The translations under genes were made by a program, and so were the position numbers. Below the pieces are notes generated by a model. The model had not been told where the DNA came from, made no database searches, and worked only from the letters and a program-made list of their open reading frames with translations. From an uncultured Paracoccaceae bacterium (GTDB lineage Bacteria > Pseudomonadota > Alphaproteobacteria > Rhodobacterales > Rhodobacteraceae), in contig CATOSU010000005.1 in assembly GCA_951812615.1 (NCBI GenBank), forward strand, positions 62,001 through 126,000: DNA of 64,000 nt, given 5' to 3'. Shown piece after piece: positions 17,550 through 25,073 of the stretch; within the stretch, counting starts at the first letter, position 1; each line of letters starts with the position of its first letter.

Positions 17550-18987
17550 GATAGGCGGCGACGGTTTTCAATGATGAAAACCCGTACAGCGCTTCAAATC
17601 CCTTTTCGCGTCCGTGCCCCGATTTCCCGATGCCGCCAAAGGGCAGTTCCACACCGCCCCCCGCACCGTAGTTGTTTATGAACACCTGGCCTGAATGCAG
17701 CGCCTTGGCCAGCCGCATCTGCCGGGCGCCGTCCCGGGTCCAGACACCGGCGACCAGACCATAGTCAGTGCCGTTGGCAATTCGCACGGCTTCTTCTTCG
17801 GTCTCGAACGGGATCATTACCTGTACGGGTCCAAAGATCTCGTCGCGCGCCAATACATGATCAGCCGCCACATCGGCAAACAGGGTGGGCGTCACGTAGG
17901 CTCCGGCCTCCGGCGCATGGTCAACAACCACCCCCTGCGCGGCCACCGACAGATCCGCGCCCCGGGACAGGAACCCGGCCACGATTTCCTTCTGCCGGGC
18001 CGAAATCAATGGTCCCAGTCTCAGGTCTTCGGCAGCCGGTCCTACCGTCAGGCCCGCATAGGCCCCGGCCATGCGGTCGCGGACCTGATCGTAGACACCG
18101 CGCTGCACCAGAATCCGGGAAGAGGCCGAACAGGTCTGCCCGGCATTCTGGATCCCGGCATTTACCAGAAACGGCAAGGCCGCGTCGATATCCGCGTCCT
18201 CGAACACGACCTGAGGAGATTTCCCGCCCAGTTCCAGCGTCACCGGCACTACGTTGCGCGCCGCCGCCGCCTGCACCAGCGCTCCGGTGGCAACCGATCC
18301 GGTAAAGCTCACATGCTGCACGCCCGGGTGTCCCGACAGTGCCGCACCCGCCTCTGCGCCTAACCCGGGCACGACATTCAGCGCGCCATCCGGCAATCCG
18401 GCTTCCTGCGCCAGATGAGCAAAGGCCAGAGCGGTCAGGCAGGCCTCTTCTGCCGGTTTCAGCACACAGGCGTTGCCCATCGCCAGCGCCGCACCAACCG
18501 ACCGCCCGATGATTTGCATCGGGTAATTCCATGGCACGATATGGCCGGTCACGCCGTGCGGTTCGCGCAGTGTATAGACGGTGTACCCGTCCAGATAAGG
18601 GATCGTCTCGCCCATCACCTTGTCAGCGGCACCGCCATAGAATTCACAATACCGCGCCAGTGCCACGGCATCTGCCCGCGCCTGCGTCAGTGGTTTGCCG
18701 ACATCCATCGCCTCCAGCGCCGCCAGATCGTCCACGCGTTCAGTCACGATCCGTCCCAGCCGGCTCAGGATGCGCCCGCGTTCCACGGCGGTCATCCGGC
18801 CCCAATCGCCGGCGCGTGCGGTCTGTGCCGCGGTGACGGCGGCCTCGATATCTGCCGCGCCGCCTCGTGCGATGCGGCAAACCTCTGTTCCGTCCGAAGG
18901 GTTTACGAGCGGCAGGGTCTCGCCGCCTGCGGCCCGTTGCCATCCGCCGCCGATCAGACACAGATCCGTTTCAAACCAGATCGCCAT
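17542..18987 (-). CDS. Aldehyde dehydrogenase family protein (betaine-aldehyde-dehydrogenase-like)
   Basis: NAD(P)-dependent aldehyde dehydrogenase of 481 residues. Visible motifs: HIVPWNYPMQIIGRSVGAAL (cofactor region), SFTGSVATGALVQ, catalytic Glu in VTLELGGKSPQVVFED, catalytic Cys in NAGQTCSASSRILV, and EIFGPVQVMIPF. The C-terminal NNYGAGGGVELPFGGIGKSG is typical of betaine/gamma-aminobutyraldehyde-type enzymes. Starting at MAIWFETD places AAGGGGG a few bases upstream; an earlier Met would run through that ribosome-binding site. It lies 72 bp downstream of the fused ABC ATPase gene, so its substrate may derive from the imported compound. Confidence 0.9.
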   Translation of the reverse strand: MAIWFETDLCLIGGGWQRAAGGETLPLVNPSDGTEVCRIARGGAADIEAAVTAAQTARAGDWGRMTAVERGRILSRLGRIVTERVDDLAALEAMDVGKPLTQARADAVALARYCEFYGGAADKVMGETIPYLDGYTVYTLREPHGVTGHIVPWNYPMQIIGRSVGAALAMGNACVLKPAEEACLTALAFAHLAQEAGLPDGALNVVPGLGAEAGAALSGHPGVQHVSFTGSVATGALVQAAAARNVVPVTLELGGKSPQVVFEDADIDAALPFLVNAGIQNAGQTCSASSRILVQRGVYDQVRDRMAGAYAGLTVGPAAEDLRLGPLISARQKEIVAGFLSRGADLSVAAQGVVVDHAPEAGAYVTPTLFADVAADHVLARDEIFGPVQVMIPFETEEEAVRIANGTDYGLVAGVWTRDGARQMRLAKALHSGQVFINNYGAGGGVELPFGGIGKSGHGREKGFEALYGFSSLKTVAAYHA

Positions 18988-19001
18988 GCCGCATTCCCCC
19001 T

Positions 19002-19041
19002 TCTTCATCTTTGTTCAAATACTCTCGCCGAAGGCATCGGC
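19002..19041 (-). repeat. Short dispersed motif before aldehyde dehydrogenase
   Basis: On the minus strand this gap reads GAGAGTATTTGAACAAAGATGAAG after a small GCCG/CGGC hairpin (read in two parts: GAGAGTATTT, then GAACAAAGATGAAG). A close relative, GGAGTATTAATACAAAGATGAAG in shortened form GGAGTATT...AAAGATGAAG, ends the palindromic element near 48.34 kb. The shared GAGTATT-N-AAAGATGAAG core suggests a dispersed intergenic repeat. Confidence 0.5.
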
Positions 19042-19059
19042 GCAGCCAATTTCCCGCGG

Positions 19060-20655
19060 TCACACGGCCCGTTTCAGATCCGGCAGAACCGGTGCGGCTG
19101 CGATCAGTTCCCGCGTATAGGGATGGGCAGGGGTGGTAAAGACCTGTTCAGTCACGCCCTGCTCCACGATTTCGCCGGCCTGCATCACCAGCACCCTGTC
19201 TGTCACCGTGCGAACAACGCTCAGATCGTGGCTGATAAACAGATAGGTCAGGTTATAGGCACGGCACAGATCCGCCAGCAGATCAAGCACCTGCGCCCGG
19301 ACGGACACGTCCAGCGCCGAAACCGCCTCGTCGAACAGGATCATCTCGGGCCGGATAATCAGCGCCCGGGCGATTGCAATCCGCTGCCGCTGACCTCCGG
19401 AAAACTCATGGATGTACTTCTGTCCGTCATCGGGCTTCAGCCCGACGGCCGTCAGTGCTTCGGCAATCGCGTCGCGCCGGGCCGGGCCGGTCGGCGGGTT
19501 GTCCAGCAGGTAATACGGTTCGGTAATCAGACGATCGACGCGATGCCGGGGGTTGAAGGACCCGAACGGATCCTGAAACACCACCTGCATCTTGCGGCGC
19601 ACGTTCAGGTTCGGGCGCTGGCCGCTGAAGACAGGTTCACCGTCCAGCAGGATTTCACCCGCCTGCACCTCTTCCAGCCCCAGGATCGCCCGCGTCAGCG
19701 TAGACTTGCCACAGCCGCTCTCACCCACCAGCCCGACACGCTCGCCCCGATTTATGACAAGGCTCACATCGCGCACCGCCCGGAAATGTTCCGGCGGCCG
19801 AAACAACGCCGTTCGCGGCAGCCGATAGGTCCGCACGACGTTGCGAACCTCCAACAGCGGGGCCGGCGGCGGCGGCTCGGGCAGGGTAACCTGATGCCCG
19901 GACGCCTCGAACAGCATTTTCGTATAGGGATGCTGCATGTTCGCCAGCAGGTCCTGTGTCGGGCCGGCCTCTACCACTTCGCCGTGGCGCATCACCGTGA
20001 TCCGGTCAGCCATGTCCGCCACGACCGCCAAATCATGGGTGATCATCAGCATCCCCATGCCGAACTCGCGCACCAGCCCTTTCAGCAGCTCGAGGATCTG
20101 CGCCTGCGTGGTAACGTCCAGCGCGGTTGTCGGTTCGTCTGCGATGAGCAGTTTCGGGCGCAGAGCGATGGCCATGGCGATCACGACGCGTTGCCGCTGA
20201 CCGCCGCTCAACTCGTGCGGATAGCGGGTCAGCGGGAACCGGTCCTCCGGCAGACCGACGCGATGCAACACGTCCCGCGCCCGTACCATCGCGGCGGCAC
20301 GGTCCATTGCGTCGTGGATCAGGATGGTTTCGGCCACCTGATCGCCGATGGTTTTCACTGGATTCAGTGCCGTCATCGGCTCCTGAAAAACCATCCCTAC
20401 GTCATTGCCGCGCATTCCGCAGAGGATGTCTTCACCCGCGTTCAGGACGTCCAGATCGCCCAGTTCGATCTGACCGGACACCTGCGACCCGCCCGGCAAC
20501 AGCTGCATGACCGCCAATGCCGTCATCGACTTGCCAGAACCGCTTTCGCCAGTGACGGCAACGATCTCTCCGGGCTCGATGTGCAGGGAAACGCCGGACA
20601 GGATGGGCGCATTGTGAATCGACAGGTTCAGGTTCCGGATCGTCAACAGGCTCAT
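19060..20655 (-). CDS. Fused dipeptide/oligopeptide-type ABC transporter ATPase (DppD-DppF-like)
   Basis: Cytoplasmic protein of 531 residues with two complete ABC modules. First module: Walker A GESGSGKS, signature LSGGQRQR, Walker [14 protein letters not shown]. Second module: Walker A GESGCGKS, signature FSGGQRQR, Walker [14 protein letters not shown]-like ([18 protein letters not shown]). Both contain the oligopeptide-transporter C-terminal HPYTK/HPYTR motifs. It would energise the two permeases encoded just upstream. ATG overlaps the permease stop as ATGA. The Met of [11 protein letters not shown] is chosen; longer in-frame readings are not protein-like. Confidence 0.94.
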   Translation of the reverse strand: MSLLTIRNLNLSIHNAPILSGVSLHIEPGEIVAVTGESGSGKSMTALAVMQLLPGGSQVSGQIELGDLDVLNAGEDILCGMRGNDVGMVFQEPMTALNPVKTIGDQVAETILIHDAMDRAAAMVRARDVLHRVGLPEDRFPLTRYPHELSGGQRQRVVIAMAIALRPKLLIADEPTTALDVTTQAQILELLKGLVREFGMGMLMITHDLAVVADMADRITVMRHGEVVEAGPTQDLLANMQHPYTKMLFEASGHQVTLPEPPPPAPLLEVRNVVRTYRLPRTALFRPPEHFRAVRDVSLVINRGERVGLVGESGCGKSTLTRAILGLEEVQAGEILLDGEPVFSGQRPNLNVRRKMQVVFQDPFGSFNPRHRVDRLITEPYYLLDNPPTGPARRDAIAEALTAVGLKPDDGQKYIHEFSGGQRQRIAIARALIIRPEMILFDEAVSALDVSVRAQVLDLLADLCRAYNLTYLFISHDLSVVRTVTDRVLVMQAGEIVEQGVTEQVFTTPAHPYTRELIAAAPVLPDLKRAV

Positions 20656-21467
20656 GTGCGCGCCACCCTTATCCGTGGGTCGAGCCAGTCGCGCAGACCG
20701 TCCCCAAACAGGTTCAGGCCCAGAACGATCAGGATGATCGCCAGCCCCGGGAACACCGCCAGATGCGGCGCCAGTGTCACAAGCGTCTGCGCATCCGCCA
20801 GCATCCTTCCCAGCGACGGGATCGGCGGCTGCACGCCAAGTCCGACAAAGCTCAGCGCCGCCTCCACCTGAATGCCCAGAGCAAACTGGATCGTGCCCTG
20901 CACAATCAGCAGGTTTACCAGATTGGGCAGAATGTGTTCGAAACTGATCCGAAGTGACGATTTCCCGGACACGCGCGCCGCCAGAATGAATTCGCGCTCC
21001 CACAGGCTCAGCGCGCCGCCGCGCACCGTGCGGGCAAAAACCGGAATGTTGAAAATACCGAACGCAATGATCGCGTTCAGCGCCGAGGGTCCGAAAACCG
21101 CGGTGATCAGGATCGCCATCGCCAGCAGGGGGAAGGCAAAGACCACGTCATTTCCGCGCATGATAAATTCGTCGACCCAGCTGCCTTTGCGCGCTGCCGC
21201 CCACAGGCCCAGCGGAATACCGAAAACCAGCCCGATCCCCACCGCCATCAGTGCCACACCCAGCGAAGTCCGCGCGCCGGCCATGATCATGCTGAGGATA
21301 TCACGGCCAAAATGGTCGGTGCCCAGCAGGTGAGCAGCGTCCGGGCGTTGCAGTTTGTTCGGAATGTCCAACGAGGCATAGTCGTAAGGTGTCCACACCA
21401 AAGACAAGAGCGCGGCAGCAATCAAAACCGCGCTCAGCGTTCCACCGAGGATCATATTGCGGTTCAT
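20652..21467 (-). CDS. Peptide-type ABC transporter permease (DppC/OppC-like)
   Basis: Inner-membrane permease of 271 residues. N-terminal helix (MILGGTLSAVLIAAALLSLV), then the OppC N-terminal motif AHLLGTDHFGRDILSMIMAGA, several further membrane segments and the EAA loop EREFILAARVSGKSSLRI followed by HILPNLVNLLIV. Overlaps both neighbours by four bases, so the permease-permease-ATPase set is one translationally coupled unit. Substrate class is peptide/nickel/opine-like; no more can be said from the permease. Confidence 0.93.
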   Translation of the reverse strand: MNRNMILGGTLSAVLIAAALLSLVWTPYDYASLDIPNKLQRPDAAHLLGTDHFGRDILSMIMAGARTSLGVALMAVGIGLVFGIPLGLWAAARKGSWVDEFIMRGNDVVFAFPLLAMAILITAVFGPSALNAIIAFGIFNIPVFARTVRGGALSLWEREFILAARVSGKSSLRISFEHILPNLVNLLIVQGTIQFALGIQVEAALSFVGLGVQPPIPSLGRMLADAQTLVTLAPHLAVFPGLAIILIVLGLNLFGDGLRDWLDPRIRVART

Positions 21468-22411
21468 TCGCGCGACCTCAGCCGCGGATCAACCGCGGCA
21501 TATGCAAGATCGACGAGGAAATTCACCAGAATGACGGAGAAGACCAGCAGCATCACCACCGATTCGACAACGATCAGGTCTCGCGCGTTGATTGACTGAA
21601 AAATCAATCGCCCCAGCCCCGGCAGATAGAACACCTGTTCGATGATGATCGCCCCGGCCAGCAGGAAGGCGATCTGCAGGCCGATGATCGTCAGCACCGG
21701 AATGAAGGCATTGCGCACCCCGTGTCGCCAGACCGCCTGCCGGAGCGTCAGGCCCTTGGCCCTTGCCGTGCGCATGAAATCCTCGCCCAGCACGTCCAGC
21801 AGAGACGATCGCATGACCCGGGCAAGGATCGCCGCCTGCGGCAGGGCCAGACAGATCGCCGGCAAAGTCAGGGCGTGGATGCAGACCCAGAATCCCTTCG
21901 CCCAGCCGGGAAATCCGCCGGCCCCGAACCAGCCCAGACGAATTGCGAACAACAGCACCAGCATCATCGCGAACCAGAAATTCGGAACAGCCACGCCCAG
22001 CTGTGTTGCCCCCATCACCGCCATGTCACCGGCTCTGCCTCGTCGTGTCGCGGCGAAAATCCCGGCAGGGATGCCGATCAGCGTGGACAGCAACAGGCCG
22101 TAGATCGCCAACGGAAGCGACACGCTTAGCCGATCGGTTATCATCTGCGCGACCGGTGTGCGGTAGGTATACGACGTGCCGAAATCCCCGCTCAGCATCC
22201 CACCGATCCAGTTCAGGTACCGCTGAACCTTTGACGTATCGAGCCCAAGCTCCTCGCGCAGGGCGGCAACCGTGTCTGGCTGGGCGTTGATACCCAGCAT
22301 GAAGGATGCCGGATCGCCCGGAGCGATTTCGATGACGAAAAAGATAATGAGCGACGCTACCGCCAGGCTGATTACCAGCGAAATCAGTCTTTTGAGCGCG
22401 TAGCGAACCAT
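21464..22411 (-). CDS. Peptide-type ABC transporter permease (DppB/OppB-like)
   Basis: Inner-membrane permease of 315 residues starting with the DppB N-terminal pattern VRYALKRLISLVISLAVASL and PGDPASFMLG. The EAA loop is MRTARAKGLTLRQAVWRHGV with AFIPVLTIIG after it; the last segment is the conserved EQVFYLPGLGRLIFQSINARD region (read as VFYLPGLGRLIFQSINARD). First gene of the minus-strand transporter operon. No binding-protein gene is directly attached; the nearest is at 25.1-26.6 kb, separated by an opposite-strand sigma-factor operon. Confidence 0.93.
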   Translation of the reverse strand: MVRYALKRLISLVISLAVASLIIFFVIEIAPGDPASFMLGINAQPDTVAALREELGLDTSKVQRYLNWIGGMLSGDFGTSYTYRTPVAQMITDRLSVSLPLAIYGLLLSTLIGIPAGIFAATRRGRAGDMAVMGATQLGVAVPNFWFAMMLVLLFAIRLGWFGAGGFPGWAKGFWVCIHALTLPAICLALPQAAILARVMRSSLLDVLGEDFMRTARAKGLTLRQAVWRHGVRNAFIPVLTIIGLQIAFLLAGAIIIEQVFYLPGLGRLIFQSINARDLIVVESVVMLLVFSVILVNFLVDLAYAAVDPRLRSRE

Positions 22412-22478
22412 GGCGCCACGTTAGGGCGACCCTGCAGGACGGTCCAGTGCCCGCGAAGCCGGAAAATCAGCGGCAGCC

Positions 22479-22505
22479 TGTCACAAACCGATCTTCTGTT
22501 TCGTC
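22479..22505 (+). promoter_or_regulatory. Predicted ECF41-type promoter
   Basis: TGTCACA at 22479-22485 and CGTC at 22502-22505 are separated by exactly 16 bases. This matches the -35/-10 pattern reported for autoregulated ECF41 sigma-factor promoters. It lies 24 bp before the first gene of the operon that encodes an ECF41-type sigma factor, leaving room for a start site and the AGGAG ribosome-binding site. Confidence 0.8.
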
Positions 22506-22529
22506 CTGAAGGAAACAGGAGAAATTGAA

Positions 22530-22916
22530 ATGTGGAAATGGACAGCAATCATAATTGGCGGGCTGCATGTTCTGAACGCCGGGCTGATGTGGGCGGCGCC
22601 CGATGCCTGGTATGTCCGGGTTCCCGGGGTTTCCGCGACCGGCCCCTTCAACATGCACTTTGTCCGTGACATCGCGTTGATATTCCTCGTCAGCGGCGTT
22701 GCACTGATCGCCGGCGCTTTACGCGGATCCCGGGCAGCTCTTTTGTTCGGTGCGTCCTGGCCCGCACTGCACGCGCTTTTTCATATCTGGATCTGGGTCG
22801 GGCGCGGGATGCCGCTCGATCCCGTCGCATTCACCAATTCCGCGGGCATTCAGCTGCCGGCATGGCTGGCACTGACCGCTGCACTGAAACTGGCTCAAAA
22901 GGAGGTCTTCGCATGA
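22530..22916 (+). CDS. Small four-helix membrane protein of unknown function
   Basis: Protein of 128 residues with four hydrophobic segments (about 3-22, 45-65, 70-92, 108-122), including ALIFLVSGVALIAGALRG and PALHALFHIWIWVGRGMP. I do not recognise a named family; it loosely resembles small DoxX-like membrane proteins. A good AGGAGA precedes the ATG by nine bases. Its stop overlaps the next ATG (ATGA). As first gene behind the predicted ECF41 promoter it is likely part of the sigma factor's regulon and may act with the AhpD-like protein. Confidence 0.8.
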   Translation: MWKWTAIIIGGLHVLNAGLMWAAPDAWYVRVPGVSATGPFNMHFVRDIALIFLVSGVALIAGALRGSRAALLFGASWPALHALFHIWIWVGRGMPLDPVAFTNSAGIQLPAWLALTAALKLAQKEVFA

Positions 22917-23458
22917 TCAGGTGGTTTCTCGAACGAGGCGCCCGCGCCTTTGGACGAAAGTACGAATATGATGTGTCCTATATGCTGGATGTAATCGAAA
23001 CTTCGGGCAGCGCGGGCTTGCGGCTTGCCCTGTTTCCAAACCTTGTCGGGTATCGCGGCACCCAGCGGGGGCAGGCGGTGGTCGCAGGTGCCGTGCTGGC
23101 GTCCACGCTAGACGGAGATTGCGGACCCTGTGCGCAGCTTGTCGTTGACATGGCCATGCAGGCCGGAATGGCGGCTGGCCTGCTTCAGGCCTGCGCCGGC
23201 GGTCGACCGGAAGAAGCCGGCGATGTCGGGCTCGGATTTCGTTTTGCTCAAGCGGCGATCGCCGGCGGGCTTGAAACCGACACCCTGGCACAGGAAATCG
23301 TGGACCGGTTCGGTCGAAAAACGCTGGTCGCGGCCAGTTTCGGGGCCGCCAGCGGCAGGTTTTACCCGGTTTTCAAACGCGGGCTCGGCCATGGTGCTGC
23401 ATGCCAGCGTCTGCATTTCGGCGTGGGCGAGGACGTGGTACTGGATGCCAATGGATAG
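22913..23458 (+). CDS. AhpD/carboxymuconolactone-decarboxylase-like protein with CxxC
   Basis: Protein of 181 residues, probably all-helical. The segment DGDCGPCAQLVVDMAMQAG (Cys70, Cys73) resembles the redox CxxC of AhpD-like proteins, but the usual downstream His is replaced by a Val-Val-Asp context. CMD/AhpD-like genes are the commonest partners of ECF41 sigma factors, which supports the assignment. The start ATG overlaps the membrane-protein stop, and the stop lies inside the sigma-factor start region (8-bp overlap), so all three are coupled. Possible role: peroxide or thiol chemistry; substrate unknown. Confidence 0.7.
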   Translation: MIRWFLERGARAFGRKYEYDVSYMLDVIETSGSAGLRLALFPNLVGYRGTQRGQAVVAGAVLASTLDGDCGPCAQLVVDMAMQAGMAAGLLQACAGGRPEEAGDVGLGFRFAQAAIAGGLETDTLAQEIVDRFGRKTLVAASFGAASGRFYPVFKRGLGHGAACQRLHFGVGEDVVLDANG

Positions 23459-24320
23459 CACTCAGGTTTTCCAGACCGAACGTCCCCGCCTGATCGCGCT
23501 CTGCTACCGCATGCTGGGCGAACGGGCCGCGGCCGAAGACGCGGTGCAGGACACCTATCTGCGCTGGGCGTCGGTGGACCACGCCGGAATCAAATGCCCG
23601 CGTGCATGGCTGACACGGGTTGCCACCCGGATTGCCATCGACGGCCTGCGATCCGCCCGGGCCCGGCGGGAAACCTATGTTGGTCCGTGGCTGCCCGAAC
23701 CTCTGATCGTGTCCGAAGACCAGCCGGTGGAAAACGACTATATCCTCGCGCAGGAATGCAGTCTGGCTCTGTTATGGGCGATGGAGCGTCTGGATGCCTC
23801 GGAACGTGCGGCGTTGATCCTGCGGGACGTGTTCGACGCAGAGTATTCGGATCTGGCCGACACCCTTGGCAAATCCGAAGCGGCCTGCCGCCAAATGGTC
23901 AGCCGGGCCCGCCGCCGGGTTCGCGATGTGAGCCCCCGTTTCGATGCACCAAGCGCGCAGATCACAGACCTGATCGGCAGGTTCTTTGCCGCCGCCGCTG
24001 CACAAGACTTCGATCGGGTCAAATCTCTGCTCGCGCCGGATGCTGTTGCCATTTCCGACGGAGGTGCCGAGGCACGCGCAGCACGCCGTCCGCTGCATGG
24101 TGCGGGTGAAATTGCTCAGGTTACAGTCGCGTTGGTGGCCAAGTACCTGTCCAGCCGGGCATTCGCACTCAGCCCGTGCAAAGCCAACGGTATTCCGGCC
24201 ATGATCTACCGGATCGGATCGCGCGCAGATTCCGTGATAACTCTGTTGCCGGATCATCGGGGACGGATTGCCTGGGTCTACACGATGCGTGCACCCGACA
24301 AACTCGCCGCCGTTCGCTAG
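23451..24320 (+). CDS. ECF41-family RNA polymerase sigma factor with SnoaL-like C-terminal domain
   Basis: Sigma factor of 289 residues. Region sigma-2 lies near residues 10-75 (RLIALCYRMLGERAAAEDAV), sigma-4 near 105-160 (YSDLADTLGKSEAACRQMVS). Between them is WLPEP (80-84), a linker motif characteristic of ECF41. The C-terminal 125 residues look like the SnoaL-2 domain that replaces a separate anti-sigma factor, with DGG (203-205) and APDKL (281-285) matching the conserved DGGG and NPDKL motifs in altered form. In this family the extension both activates and restrains the protein. The promoter upstream of the operon fits positive autoregulation. Confidence 0.92.
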   Translation: MDSTQVFQTERPRLIALCYRMLGERAAAEDAVQDTYLRWASVDHAGIKCPRAWLTRVATRIAIDGLRSARARRETYVGPWLPEPLIVSEDQPVENDYILAQECSLALLWAMERLDASERAALILRDVFDAEYSDLADTLGKSEAACRQMVSRARRRVRDVSPRFDAPSAQITDLIGRFFAAAAAQDFDRVKSLLAPDAVAISDGGAEARAARRPLHGAGEIAQVTVALVAKYLSSRAFALSPCKANGIPAMIYRIGSRADSVITLLPDHRGRIAWVYTMRAPDKLAAVR

Positions 24321-25027
24321 ACCCCGACCGGGCGGCCGATCCCGTCCCGCATCAGCGCATAGCTGAGGATCTCTGCATCCACGTGGTCCGGGAAAGTCTG
24401 TGTAAAGGATTCGTAGATGGAATCCTCCACATCGATCTGCGTGATCCACCACTTTTCACGGGGCAGTGCTATATGTGCTATGCCCTGCTCAAAGCTCCAC
24501 TTTGCCAGCCGCACATCGACGAATTTCTGACTGCCGCGCATATAGTCCAGCGGCGGCATGTCCGCCGGGCGCAGAACTGCCGAATTGGTCGCGATCTGAT
24601 CGGTCAACAGGAAACGCGCCTGTGGCGTGCGAAAATGTTTGACCTTCCGCTCGTATGGGCGCGGCGCGTCCGGGTCATTCGCGGGCAGGTAGTTGGACGA
24701 ATGGTACCCGGCCACCACCCTTTGATTTTCCAACTGGCCAAAACGTTCCAGCGTCAGCGCGATGAAATTCGGGGGATAATTCAGATCGTCGTCCAGCAGG
24801 AAAATGGCGTCGGCGGACCGGTCGCAAAACATGAATTTGCCAACGTCCTTGTAATCCTGATCGGGGATATGCGGATGCACGTTATCGAAATCCCGCAGCC
24901 ATGCAGGGATGGTTTCGTATTCATTGAGTACCAGATTGACGCGGTCCACCTGTGCGGCAATCACGGGTAAAGAGTGCCGCAACTGGGTGGCACGCGCCGG
25001 ATAAGTGGCCAGGTTGGCAACGATCAT
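24317..25027 (-). CDS. Small GT-A glycosyltransferase-like protein
   Basis: Protein of about 236 residues starting MIVANLATYPARATQLR. It looks like a glycosyltransferase family 2-type fold: an N-terminal strand pair, a hydrophobic strand AIFLLDDDLNYPPNFIAL with a DDD metal-site motif, then charged central region (KVKHFRTPQARFLLTDQIAT) and EKWWITQIDVEDSIYE. An in-frame ATG at 25039 would add four residues. The start sits immediately after the terminator of the upstream binding-protein gene, and no good ribosome-binding site is visible. It converges on the sigma-factor gene with overlapping stop codons. Substrate unknown. Confidence 0.7.
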   Translation of the reverse strand: MIVANLATYPARATQLRHSLPVIAAQVDRVNLVLNEYETIPAWLRDFDNVHPHIPDQDYKDVGKFMFCDRSADAIFLLDDDLNYPPNFIALTLERFGQLENQRVVAGYHSSNYLPANDPDAPRPYERKVKHFRTPQARFLLTDQIATNSAVLRPADMPPLDYMRGSQKFVDVRLAKWSFEQGIAHIALPREKWWITQIDVEDSIYESFTQTFPDHVDAEILSYALMRDGIGRPVGV

Positions 25028-25041
25028 GGAGTGTTCCATAA

Positions 25042-25068
25042 AACAGGCCCCGCACGCCGGGGCCTGTT
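25042..25068 (-). terminator. Rho-independent terminator after binding-protein gene
   Basis: Perfect 11-bp stem (AACAGGCCCCG / CGGGGCCTGTT) with a 5-base loop. On the minus strand it is followed by TTTTATGG. It lies about 20 bp beyond the restored stop codon of the ABC binding-protein gene. Confidence 0.88.
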
Positions 25069-25073
25069 CAGTC

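Noticed and set aside
18415-20871. An 818-codon open frame on the plus strand
   Set aside because: It is antisense to the aldehyde dehydrogenase and fused ABC ATPase genes, whose motifs are intact on the minus strand; the plus-strand translation has no recognisable domain.
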